Source: Anaerolineaceae bacterium (GTDB lineage: Bacteria > Chloroflexota > Anaerolineae > Promineifilales > Promineifilaceae). Taken from it: a stretch of 49,815 bases of DNA. Of the stretch, positions 39,706 through 47,092 are shown one piece after another (within the stretch, counting starts at the first letter, position 1; each line of letters begins with the position of its first letter). The stretch covers positions 1 through 49,815 of the forward strand of contig PABI01000069.1 in assembly GCA_002699125.1 (NCBI GenBank). The letters run 5' to 3'. Made by a program: the position numbers and the translations under genes. The notes beneath the pieces were generated by a model. It worked only from the letters and a program-made list of their open reading frames with translations, did no database searches and was not told the DNA's origin.

Positions 39706-41822
39706 GTTTGACTATAGATTTTTCACTAATTTCCTTTTTTGAGCCGCAGGGCATTGTTTTGGTTGGTGCGTCGCGGAACCCGATGAAGCTGGGCTTTGGC
39801 CTGGCGCGGAATTTGGTGCAGAGTGGTTACGCGGGGGCGATCCATTTTGTGAATCCCGGTGGGGGGACGGTGCTGGAACGGCCATTACACACCCACATTT
39901 CCCACGTCCCCGACCCCGTAGACCTGGCCGTGCTCCTGGTGCCCGCCCCCGCCATGCCCCAGGCCATCGCCGACTGCGGCGAGCGCGGCATTCGCGCCGC
40001 CATTTTGGCCGCCGGCGGCTTCCGCGAAACCGGCGCGGCGGGCGCGGCTTTGGAAGATGAATGCTTGCGCGTGGCGCAGCAGTACGGCATCCGCCTCATC
40101 GGGCCAAACTGCATTGGGTTGCTGGACACGCATTTGCCGCTGGACACCACTTTCTTGCCGCCGCCAGGACCCACGCCCGGCGCAGTCGCTTTCATCTCGC
40201 ACTCCGGCGCGATTTGTGCGGCGGTCATTGATTGGGCGCGCGGGCAAGGCTTTGGCCTGTCGCGGCTGGTCAGTTTGGGCAATCAGCTGGATGTGACGGA
40301 GACGGATGTGTTAACGGCCGTTGCCGCCGATCCCCACACGCGCGTTGTCACTTTATATTTGGAAGGGGTGTCAGACGGCCGTCGTTTTGTGCAGGTGGCC
40401 GAGCAGGTGTCGCGCGAGAAGCCGGTGCTGGCGCTGAAGGTGGGCCGCTTCGCCAGTGGGCAGCGCGCCGTCGCTTCACACACTGGGGCGCTGGCTGGGC
40501 AGGAATCGGCCTTCGACGCCGCGTTTGCCCGCGCCGGGGTGATGCGCGCCGAAACGAGCGAGGAGCTGTTCGACTGGGCCCGGGCGTTGGCCTGGTGCCC
40601 GCTGCCGCAGGGACGGCGGGTGGCCGTGCTGACCAACGCTGGTGGCCCTGGCGTCACCGCCGCCGATGCGCTGGAAGGGCACAATTTGCAGTTGGCGACT
40701 TTGTCCTCTGAGACGGAAACCGCGCTGCGTAACGTTCTGCCGGAAGCGGCCAGTGTGCAAAACCCGGTCGATATGCTGGCCGGGGCCTCGCCGGAGCAGT
40801 ACGCCACCTGCCTGCGCATTTTGCTGGAGGATGCGGGCGTAGACAGCGTGATGGTCATCCTGCCGCCGCCGCCGATGTACTCCGCCGGCGGCGTGGCCAA
40901 GGCGATGCTGCCCATCATTTACGCCACGGGCAAGCCGGTGGTGGTGGCCCTCATGGGCGAGAAGATGATCCAGGAGGCGGTGGAACATTTTCGCGCGGCC
41001 AAGGTGCCGGAATACCGCTTTCCCGAACGGGCGGCAGCAGCGCTGGCAATTTTGTCTCGCCGCGCCGAATTTTTGCAAACAGCCCGATCTGAACCGGAAC
41101 GGCCGTCTCCCACCGCCACCAGCAAAGCCCAACAAATCCTGGCGGAAGTTGAGGCCGAACCGGGTGCTTTTTTGCCAACGGCCGTTTGCCAACAACTGCT
41201 CACCGCCTACGACATTCCCGTCCCCGGCAGCGGTTTGGCCACCACAGCCGACGAAGCAGTGGAAATTGCGCGGCAGGTTGGCCTGCCGGTGGCGCTCAAA
41301 ATTGCTTCGGCCGACGTGCCGCACAAGTCAGACGTTGGTGGGGTGGTGTTGAATCTGCTGACGGAAACGGCCGTTGCCGAAGCGTTCACACAAATGATGG
41401 CCGATGTGCAAACGGCCGTGCCGCAAGCCAAACTGGACGGCGTCCTCATCCAGCCGATGATCCCCGACGGGCAGGAGGTGATCGTAGGCGTTGTGCGCGA
41501 TCCGCAGTTTGGTCCGGTGCTGATGTTTGGCTCCGGCGGGGTGGAGGTGGAAGGCTTAAACGATGTCGCCTTTGCCCTGGCACCGCTGACTCAGGCCGAG
41601 GCCGAATCGCTGCTGCAAAACACCTGGGCGGGGCGCAAGTTGGCGGGTTATCGCAATGTGGCGGCTGGGGATGAAACGGCCGTCCTTAACATCATCCTGC
41701 GCCTGGGTCAGCTCGCCGCCGACTGCCCGCAACTGGCCGAGATTGAGATTAACCCGCTGCGGGTGTTTGAAAACGGCCGTGGTGCTCTGGCCCTCGATGT
41801 GCGGGCGCGACTGGTTGAATGA
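39702..41822 (+). CDS. ADP-forming acyl-CoA synthetase (fused alpha and beta)
   Basis: A 706-residue protein of the ADP-forming acetate-CoA ligase family, making ATP from acyl-CoA or the reverse. Order: CoA-binding Rossmann domain (IVLVGASRNPMKLGFGLARN), succinyl-CoA-ligase-like domain with phospho-acceptor His260 in VASHTGALAGQE, then a C-terminal ATP-grasp domain from about residue 470 (LLTAYDIPVPGSGLATTADE, KIASADVPHKSDVGGVVLNL). No GNAT domain follows, so it is not a PatZ-type acetyltransferase. Its ATG overlaps the hydrolase stop (ATGA). Eight ACGGCCGT palindromes fall in this one gene. The last 120 nt are duplicated in degraded form at 42559-42679. Confidence 0.9.
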   Translation: MSLTIDFSLISFFEPQGIVLVGASRNPMKLGFGLARNLVQSGYAGAIHFVNPGGGTVLERPLHTHISHVPDPVDLAVLLVPAPAMPQAIADCGERGIRAAILAAGGFRETGAAGAALEDECLRVAQQYGIRLIGPNCIGLLDTHLPLDTTFLPPPGPTPGAVAFISHSGAICAAVIDWARGQGFGLSRLVSLGNQLDVTETDVLTAVAADPHTRVVTLYLEGVSDGRRFVQVAEQVSREKPVLALKVGRFASGQRAVASHTGALAGQESAFDAAFARAGVMRAETSEELFDWARALAWCPLPQGRRVAVLTNAGGPGVTAADALEGHNLQLATLSSETETALRNVLPEAASVQNPVDMLAGASPEQYATCLRILLEDAGVDSVMVILPPPPMYSAGGVAKAMLPIIYATGKPVVVALMGEKMIQEAVEHFRAAKVPEYRFPERAAAALAILSRRAEFLQTARSEPERPSPTATSKAQQILAEVEAEPGAFLPTAVCQQLLTAYDIPVPGSGLATTADEAVEIARQVGLPVALKIASADVPHKSDVGGVVLNLLTETAVAEAFTQMMADVQTAVPQAKLDGVLIQPMIPDGQEVIVGVVRDPQFGPVLMFGSGGVEVEGLNDVAFALAPLTQAEAESLLQNTWAGRKLAGYRNVAAGDETAVLNIILRLGQLAADCPQLAEIEINPLRVFENGRGALALDVRARLVE

Positions 41823-41857
41823 TTTATCCGCAGATTTCGCAGATTAGCGCAGATTTT
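41822..41857 (+). repeat. CGCAGATT-family repeat after the acyl-CoA synthetase
   Basis: ATTTATCCGCAGATTTCGCA then GATTAGCGCAGATTTT directly after the stop codon. The TTTATCCGC lead is shared with the downstream duplicated segment. Confidence 0.75.
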
Positions 41858-41863
41858 GGGTAG

Positions 41864-41892
41864 TTTACAGGCAAATTGCTTTGTGCTAGAAT
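41864..41892 (+). promoter_or_regulatory. Promoter of vapBC
   Basis: TTTACA (41864-41869), 17-nt spacer, TAGAAT (41887-41892). Confidence 0.7.
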
Positions 41893-41912
41893 ATATATCA
41901 CTGGTATATATC
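41890..41912. promoter_or_regulatory. Operator-like palindrome at the vapBC start
   Basis: ATATATATCACTGGTATATA: near-symmetric half sites ATATAT and TATATAT around CACTGG, overlapping the transcription start, as expected for VapB autoregulation. Confidence 0.5.
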
Positions 41913-41925
41913 CAAGAGGTGAGTG

Positions 41926-42159
41926 ATGGAGACTGCGAAAATTTTTATGAACGGCCGTTCCCAGGCAATCCGTCTGCCCAAAGAATTCCGGTTTGAGGGT
42001 GATGAGGTTTACATAAAAAAGGTGGGCGATGTGGTGATGCTTATTCCTTACCATGCCCCCTGGCGGGTGATGGCCGACAGTTTGGAAATGTTCAGCGAAG
42101 ACTTTATGTCGAGTCGTGCGCAGCCAGAACTACAAGAACGAGAGGATTTGTTCACGTGA
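41926..42159 (+). CDS. vapB: VapB-type antitoxin (AbrB/SpoVT fold)
   Basis: A 77-residue antitoxin. Residues 3-45 form a swapped-hairpin AbrB DNA-binding domain ([20 protein letters not shown], then [16 protein letters not shown]); the C-terminal 30 residues are the toxin-binding tail. ATG at 41926 follows SD AAGAGGT; a GTG at 41923 is immediately before it. It would bind the AT-rich palindrome upstream. Overlaps vapC by 4 nt. ACGGCCGT falls within its codons for NGR. Confidence 0.88.
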   Translation: METAKIFMNGRSQAIRLPKEFRFEGDEVYIKKVGDVVMLIPYHAPWRVMADSLEMFSEDFMSSRAQPELQEREDLFT

Positions 42160-42557
42160 AGGTGATGCTGGATACCAACATCTGCATTTACCTCATTAAA
42201 CAAAAGCCTGCTTCGGTGCTAACCCGTTTTGAGCAGTATGAACTGGGCGAGATTGGCATTTCTTCGATTACCGTGGCGGAACTGCAATTTGGGGTGAGCA
42301 ACAGCCAGAAGCAGCAGCAAAATCAGGTGGCTCTCGATTTATTTTTGGCACCGTTAGAGATTGTGGATTTTGACGTGCGGGCGGCGCGAGTGTACGGCCG
42401 TATCCGCACCCATCTATCCCAACAAGGCACCCCAATTGGCGCGTATGACATGCTTATCGCCGCCCACGCCCAAAGCCTGGATGTTACGCTGGTCACCAAC
42501 AATCTCAGCGAATTTTCCCGCGTCCCCAACCTTCGCCTGGAAAACTGGGCGGCGTAA
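42156..42557 (+). CDS. vapC: VapC PIN-domain ribonuclease toxin
   Basis: A 133-residue PIN toxin: [12 protein letters not shown] with the first catalytic Asp (residue 6), the conserved Glu in ITVAELQFG, and [20 protein letters not shown] with the third acidic residue, ending [20 protein letters not shown]. VapC enzymes cleave tRNA or rRNA and are held inactive by VapB. GTG start overlapping the vapB stop (GTGA). The pair sits between a gene end and its degraded copy, suggesting acquisition as a cassette. Confidence 0.9.
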   Translation: MKVMLDTNICIYLIKQKPASVLTRFEQYELGEIGISSITVAELQFGVSNSQKQQQNQVALDLFLAPLEIVDFDVRAARVYGRIRTHLSQQGTPIGAYDMLIAAHAQSLDVTLVTNNLSEFSRVPNLRLENWAA

Positions 42558-42558
42558 A

Positions 42559-42679
42559 AGCTCGCTGCCGACTGCCCCAACTGGCCGAGTTTAAGATTAA
42601 CCTGCTGTGTGTGTTGGGGAACGGCCGTGGTGCCCTTGCTCTTGATGTCCGGGCACGATTAGTTGAATGATTTATCCGC
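42559..42679 (+). pseudogene. Degraded duplicate of the acyl-CoA synthetase 3' end
   Basis: Aligns with 41710-41831 over 122 positions with about 17 substitutions and one single-base deletion, roughly 85% identity by hand alignment. It covers the last 37 codons, the stop and the TTTATCCGC lead of the following repeat. The deletion breaks the frame and there is no start, so it is a remnant. It lies directly after vapC. Confidence 0.85.
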
Positions 42680-42727
42680 GGGCTTGTGGTGAGCGGAGTC
42701 GAACCATTACCCAGATTAGCGCAGATT
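42669..42727 (+). repeat. Composite repeat (CGCAGATT with internal GCTTGTGGTGAG segment)
   Basis: GATTTATCCGC, then GGGCTTGTGGTGAGCGGAGT and CGAACCATTAC, then CCAGATTAGCGCAGATTTTC. The middle part interrupts a CGCAGATT-family repeat at the same point as in the copy at 44240-44318. Confidence 0.7.
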
Positions 42728-42739
42728 TTCTCTCTTATT

Positions 42740-42772
42740 TCTCTGCGTCTTCGTGCCTCTGCGTTAGCTTTT
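42740..42772 (-). repeat. CGCAGAG-family repeat (left, inverted)
   Basis: TTCTCTGCGTCTTCGTGCCT then CTGCGTTA; inverted relative of 44044-44073, about 25 of 29 positions matching. The two bracket the Memo gene. Confidence 0.65.
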
Positions 42773-42798
42773 TTTATAAACTCATTTGAGGCAAAAGC

Positions 42799-44022
42799 TC
42801 ATTCCAGCAGGATGCCGGCGATGGAGACGAGGGAGTGGTTGTCGTCGTCGGCGGGGCAGTGGTCGTAGGCGACCTGGATGCCTTCGCTGCCTTGCAGGTA
42901 GCGCAGCATGAGGTAGATGGAGGAGAAGCCGCACACTTTGTTGCTGTCTTCCACGGCGGCGATCTGGTCGTAAAAGCCGGCGTCGTCGCCGCGGATGATG
43001 GCCTGAACCAGGTTGTGGTCAGTCTGGCGCAGGGCGGCGCGGCGCGTGTCGTCCATGATGTAGTCGTCGCCAAAGGCAGGACCAACGTGGGCAAAGTCTA
43101 CCGAGGCGACGGTGAGGACTTTTTTGCCAGAAGTGGCGGCTTGCAGGGTGGATACGGCCGTTCCCAACAAATCATCCTGCGCCGGATGGGCCCCATTCAT
43201 CACAAAGTGATGGAACGAACCGCATAAAATCGGCACCATCGGCTTGGGGTCCACGCCCGCCTGCTGGTAAATGTAATGCAGCCAGACGGCCGAAAGCTCA
43301 ATCGAATGCTCGCGACGGTGGTGCAGCTCCTCAGCAAAGGCAGCTTCCTCACCGATGGCGGCAGCCAGGGTATCGACCAGTTCCGTGTCGGTAGGCAGCA
43401 CACCATAGGGGGTGGCGTATGGCTGCCGGGTGAGGGTAAAGGTGCCAGCACCGCCATTGTGGTCGGTGCCCAGAATAATGACAAGATCGGCTTCGAGAAC
43501 GGCCGTTTGCGCCCGCCGCCACACTTTGGAATATACTTTGCCGCCGCGCTGGTAGTCGATGTGGGGCGAGATGATGGCCCGGCCGCGCCACGGCTGCCAG
43601 CCGTTGAGTTGATCGGTACGGCCGTATTCCTCCAACATCATCGTCAGCTGGCGCGGGTTGGCCGGGTAGCTCAGGTCGGCCAGGGTGGGCACGCGAAAGG
43701 GCTGGCTGCGAAACTCATCTTGCTGCTGGGCCAGGGCCTGCCGGGCGCGTTCGTTGTCAAACAGGCAGGCGGCGTCCAGTTGGGCCAATGCCTGCTCCGT
43801 AATGGCAAAATCAAGCGGTTGGCCAATCTGCTGGCAAAACGCCGCGTGGATTTCTTTAGGGGTGTGGCTGCCGTCGCAAAAGAGGAGCAGCTGCGCCAGG
43901 GCGGGGGGCATCACCAACTGTTCGCTGGACAGCTCCAGTGGGTCGCGCAGGTACCACATTTGCTCTCCCTGGTGATAAACTGGTTGGAAATCAAGCTGGC
44001 GCAGGCGGGGTTTTTCGTCCAA
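42799..44022 (-). CDS. Memo-family protein (AmmeMemoRadiSam system protein B)
   Basis: A 407-residue protein. Residues about 140-407 are the MEMO1 fold, related to extradiol dioxygenases: IISPHIDYQRGGKVYSKVW, IILGTDHNGGAGTFTLT, HHRREHSIELSAVWLHYI and TVASVDFAHVGPAFGD, with the metal-site histidines kept. Residues 1-135 form an extra N-terminal domain resembling a PqqD-like or winged-helix module (FCDGSHTPKEIHAAFCQQIG). The usual AMMECR1 and radical SAM partners are not nearby. Start is TTG at 44022, supported by SD AGGAG eight nt upstream. Bracketed by inverted and direct repeats. Biochemical role unknown. Confidence 0.87.
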   Translation of the reverse strand: MDEKPRLRQLDFQPVYHQGEQMWYLRDPLELSSEQLVMPPALAQLLLFCDGSHTPKEIHAAFCQQIGQPLDFAITEQALAQLDAACLFDNERARQALAQQQDEFRSQPFRVPTLADLSYPANPRQLTMMLEEYGRTDQLNGWQPWRGRAIISPHIDYQRGGKVYSKVWRRAQTAVLEADLVIILGTDHNGGAGTFTLTRQPYATPYGVLPTDTELVDTLAAAIGEEAAFAEELHHRREHSIELSAVWLHYIYQQAGVDPKPMVPILCGSFHHFVMNGAHPAQDDLLGTAVSTLQAATSGKKVLTVASVDFAHVGPAFGDDYIMDDTRRAALRQTDHNLVQAIIRGDDAGFYDQIAAVEDSNKVCGFSSIYLMLRYLQGSEGIQVAYDHCPADDDNHSLVSIAGILLE

Positions 44023-44043
44023 AAGATCGCTCCTTGAGAAATT

Positions 44044-44073
44044 TAACGCAGAGGCGCGGAGGCGCAGAGAAAT
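44044..44073 (+). repeat. CGCAGAG-family repeat (right)
   Basis: AACGCAGAGGCGCGGAGGCG then CAGAGAAATT, upstream of the Memo gene and inverted relative to 42740-42772. Confidence 0.65.
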
Positions 44074-44204
44074 TGGTTCATGGTTAATATGGTTTAGTTT
44101 GTTGTTCGTCGCTTATACAAATCTCAGATCGTTAATTTTTGATGGGCGTTGTTGGCTGGCCCATTGACTTTTTATTGCTGCCAGCACAGTATGGGGAAAT
44201 GGAA

Positions 44205-45785
44205 ATGAAAAAGCAAGCGTTCAAAGCGAAAATTAAGAAAAATAATCCGCAGGCTTGTGGTGAGTTGATCAACTTGGTTGAGCGCAGCCGAACCATTACG
44301 CAGATTGCGCAGATTTTTCTGCTCTTGTTGTTGGTTGCTTGTGGCGAAACGGCCGCACCCACCACAACACCAACCCCCATCCAAAACACGCCAATCAGCC
44401 AAACTGTAGCCACACCCACGTTGGTGCTGACGGAGACGGCCGTACCTTCGACCTCACTCAGTGCAAGTCCCAGCCCCACGCCACAAGTGACGCCCCCGCC
44501 GCCGTTTGCAGGATTGTCCATCGGCGATCCGTATGCGCCGGAGCTGGGCAACACTGGTTATGACGTGGCCGAATATGAGTTGATTATGGCGCTGGACCCG
44601 GCGGTAGAAAATATCGACGCTACGGTGCACATTAGCGGCGTGGTGACGGGCCCAGCAGTGGAAACGCTTTCTCTGGATTTTGTCGGATTTACCGAGACGG
44701 AAGTGCTGCTGGATATGCGGCCGGTAGCGTACACTCGCTTTGAAGACAAGTTGATCATCGAGCCATCGCTGTCGTTTACCGAAGGCCAGACTTTTACGAT
44801 TAGCATCACGTACGCAGGGAATCCGGTGGAACGGCCGTCGCGCTACGTTGGCTTTGCGGCTTCAGTAGGCATGAGTTTTGTGGATGGCGAAAGCATTTAC
44901 GTGTTGTCAGAGCCGGACGGTTCGCGTTACTGGTTCCCCAATAACGACCATCCGCGTGATAAAGCCACCTATCGTTTTGAAATTACGGTGCCGGTGGGGT
45001 TAACGGCCGTGGCCAACGGCCTGCTCATTGACCAAATTGATGGCGAAACCATTAGCACCTTCATCTGGGAGCATGATTTCCCCATGGCCTCTTACCTGGC
45101 CACGGTGGTGGTAGGTGAGTTTGAGCGGCAGGAAGAGGTATCGCCGGACGGAATACTTTTGAGACATTATGTCAATGAGGGGGCACAGGCCGAGTTTGCC
45201 GCCGCCACGGCCGAATTGGGCGAGGCGATTGATTGGATGAGCGACCTGTTTGGCCCGTATCCTTATGAAGCGTTTGGCTTTGTCACTGCCGACGTCTCCA
45301 GTGTGTCGCTGGAGACGCAAACGATGGTGCTGCTGGCCGACAACATGATTGGGCAGACGACGGTGATGCATGAACTGGCCCACATGTGGTTTGGTAACTG
45401 GGTGAGTTTAGATTCCTGGCAGCAGATGTGGCGCAATGAAGGCTTTGCCACCTACGTGCAGCTGATGTGGGAAAATCGGAACGATCCGGAAGAGTTGGAA
45501 CTGGCGATGGCGGCAATTGAATCGGCCGTGGAAGAAAACGGCGATGATTTTCCGCTGGGCGATCCGCCACCCGCCAAACTTTTTAGCTTTAATACGTATT
45601 TTGGTGGGGCGGTGTTTGTCCATGCGCTGCGGCAGGAGATGGGAGATGAAGCGTTCTTCAGCGGACTGCAAACTTATTTTGCCACCTATGGCGGCGGCAC
45701 CGCCAGCGATGATGAGTTCCAGGCAGTCATGGAAGCGGCGCACGGACAGTCGCTGGATGCCTTTTTTGCCGAATGGCTGGAGTAA
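44205..45785 (+). CDS. M1-family metallopeptidase lipoprotein
   Basis: A 526-residue M1 (gluzincin) peptidase. Zinc ligands His389 and His393 in HELAHMWFGNW and Glu412 in NEGFATY have the family's 18-residue spacing; the substrate-binding GAMEN region is replaced by SLETQT. Signal peptide ends in LLLLVACGE (lipobox), then a Thr/Pro-rich spacer. The N-terminal beta domain spans about 85-290. It lacks the large C-terminal ERAP-like domain. The ATG at 44205 follows GGGGAA; upstream TTG/ATG codons at 44139-44142 are alternatives. The long n-region and part of the hydrophobic core are encoded by a dispersed repeat. Confidence 0.88.
   Translation: MKKQAFKAKIKKNNPQACGELINLVERSRTITQIAQIFLLLLLVACGETAAPTTTPTPIQNTPISQTVATPTLVLTETAVPSTSLSASPSPTPQVTPPPPFAGLSIGDPYAPELGNTGYDVAEYELIMALDPAVENIDATVHISGVVTGPAVETLSLDFVGFTETEVLLDMRPVAYTRFEDKLIIEPSLSFTEGQTFTISITYAGNPVERPSRYVGFAASVGMSFVDGESIYVLSEPDGSRYWFPNNDHPRDKATYRFEITVPVGLTAVANGLLIDQIDGETISTFIWEHDFPMASYLATVVVGEFERQEEVSPDGILLRHYVNEGAQAEFAAATAELGEAIDWMSDLFGPYPYEAFGFVTADVSSVSLETQTMVLLADNMIGQTTVMHELAHMWFGNWVSLDSWQQMWRNEGFATYVQLMWENRNDPEELELAMAAIESAVEENGDDFPLGDPPPAKLFSFNTYFGGAVFVHALRQEMGDEAFFSGLQTYFATYGGGTASDDEFQAVMEAAHGQSLDAFFAEWLE
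44240..44318 (+). repeat. Composite CGCAGATT repeat read as a signal peptide
   Basis: AATCCGCAGGCTTGTGGTGA, a variable middle, GCGCAGCCGAACCATTACGC and AGATTGCGCAGATTTTTCTG. The same composite occurs outside genes at 42669-42727. Here it is translated as NPQACGEL...RTITQIAQIFLLL. Confidence 0.75.
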
Positions 45786-45870
45786 AGCGTGACAAGGTGA
45801 GGGGGTGACAAGGTGACAGAATTTTTCTCACCCGGTCACCCCCTCACCCCGTCACCTTGTCATCTCATTC
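45786..45870. repeat. Palindromic short-period repeat (GGTGACAAGGTGA type)
   Basis: Left arm TGACAAGGTGAGGGGGTGAC then AAGGTGACAG, right arm CTCACCCGGTCACCCCCTCA then CCCCGTCACCTTGTCA, around AATTTTT. It fills the gap between two convergent genes and overlaps the last codon of the MscS gene. It could terminate transcription in both directions. Confidence 0.75.
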
Positions 45871-46716
45871 ATCTAGTTCCAGGATCGGTTGATCCCAGTC
45901 GGTGTCTTTGACCTTAACGGCCGTTTCCGTCAAAACCGTGTTGGGTACGATGAGGCGCTCGCCGCCGACGCGAATTTCGGCATTGAGTGTGCCAATCGCT
46001 TCCAGAATGCCTTCCTCGCCGTTGATGACCACCCGGTCGCCCATTTCAAACTGCTCGCGGGCATAGTAGCCGGCCAGCACGCCGCGGGCCACGTCGCGGC
46101 CGCCTAAACCAAAAGCCAGCGCCAGTCCGGCCACGATGATGGTGATGACGTTGGTAAAGATGTTGGTCATAATGCTGGCGTTGATGCCCAGTTGCTCCAG
46201 CACCACAATCACAATCATGATGATCAGCAGTACGTTGACCCCTTGCCCCACTTCTTGATGAAAATCGACCCCCATGCCGCTCATGGCTGCCTGGGCTGCT
46301 TTGCCCAGGAATTGCGCCAGCAGCACCCCGGCGGTGAGCGTGGCCAGGGCGGCCAGCAGCCGGGGCAAAAAGGCAATAAGGTTGCGCAGCGGATCCACGG
46401 CCGCATCAAGGCCCAAACTTTCCAGAGCAATCAAAATAAAGTTGAGGAAGATAATCCAGTAGAGCAGCATGCCTAAAAGCTGGGTGCCGGAGCGTTTAAT
46501 TTGCGCTTTTTCCAGGCCGGCCTTGATGCCGGTGCGCTCCAGTAAATCTTCCAGGCGCAGTCTTTCGCCCAGGCGCTGCACCAGGGTGGAGATCGCTTTG
46601 GCCAGCAGCCAGCCTGCCAACAGGATAATGAGGGCGGTCAATAACCGTGGTGCATAATCAATTGCGTTGGCAATCATGTTGCTGAATGCGTTTTGAATTA
46701 TCTCAAAATCAATCAT
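45865..46716 (-). CDS. MscS-family mechanosensitive channel-like protein
   Basis: A 283-residue membrane protein. Four TM helices occupy about residues 15-40, 80-105, 115-140 and 165-215; the last includes the Gly/Ala-rich pore-type helix VAGLALAFGLGGRDVARGVL. The MscS beta domain follows (FEMGDRVVINGEEGILEAIG then LIVPNTVLTETAV). This family opens under membrane tension to release solutes. ATG at 46716 overlaps the upstream putative anti-sigma gene by 8 nt (ATGATTGA) and has SD GAGG. A longer reading frame to 47076 is out of frame with the neighbours and is not used. Confidence 0.88.
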   Translation of the reverse strand: MIDFEIIQNAFSNMIANAIDYAPRLLTALIILLAGWLLAKAISTLVQRLGERLRLEDLLERTGIKAGLEKAQIKRSGTQLLGMLLYWIIFLNFILIALESLGLDAAVDPLRNLIAFLPRLLAALATLTAGVLLAQFLGKAAQAAMSGMGVDFHQEVGQGVNVLLIIMIVIVVLEQLGINASIMTNIFTNVITIIVAGLALAFGLGGRDVARGVLAGYYAREQFEMGDRVVINGEEGILEAIGTLNAEIRVGGERLIVPNTVLTETAVKVKDTDWDQPILELDE

Positions 46717-47092
46717 TTCCTCTGCCTCTTTTTCGGTTTTTGCGGTCTTGATTTTTATTGTTGAGCAACGGCCGTAACAACCCAAGCGCCACGCTGACAA
46801 ACCCCGTCGTCCCCATCTTGACGATGTGTACGGCCAGATCGGCGCGATGAATTTGCTTGATGAGCTGGCGGCGCATCTGTTGGGCGCGATCTGGTTCCAG
46901 GTCTGGTAGATTGTGGACGGCCGTTTGCGATGGTTGTTCTTGCCACAGGGCATCGACAATGTCCAGGCTGGCTTCGTCTTCCGCGAGGCGAGCCATGATG
47001 GCTTCATTTTCGGCTTCGTCCAGCTCCCCGGCGACAAAGCGGCGCAGCAGTTCTGGGGAGAGCGGTGTGGATTCATTGATCATAGTCACCAT
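46709..47092 (-). CDS. Putative anti-sigma factor
   Basis: A 127-residue protein encoded directly after an ECF sigma factor. The N-terminal half (LSPELLRRFVAGELDEAENE) resembles anti-sigma factors with a helical sigma-binding domain (FVxGELD), but without the HxxxCxxC zinc motif. A hydrophobic stretch at about 86-110 (LAVHIVKMGTTGFVSVALGL) may be a membrane segment, followed by a very basic tail. It overlaps the sigma gene by 20 nt and MscS by 8 nt, so all three are co-translated. ATG at 47083 is an alternative start. Function inferred from position and N-terminal pattern. Confidence 0.65.
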   Translation of the reverse strand: MVTMINESTPLSPELLRRFVAGELDEAENEAIMARLAEDEASLDIVDALWQEQPSQTAVHNLPDLEPDRAQQMRRQLIKQIHRADLAVHIVKMGTTGFVSVALGLLRPLLNNKNQDRKNRKRGRGND

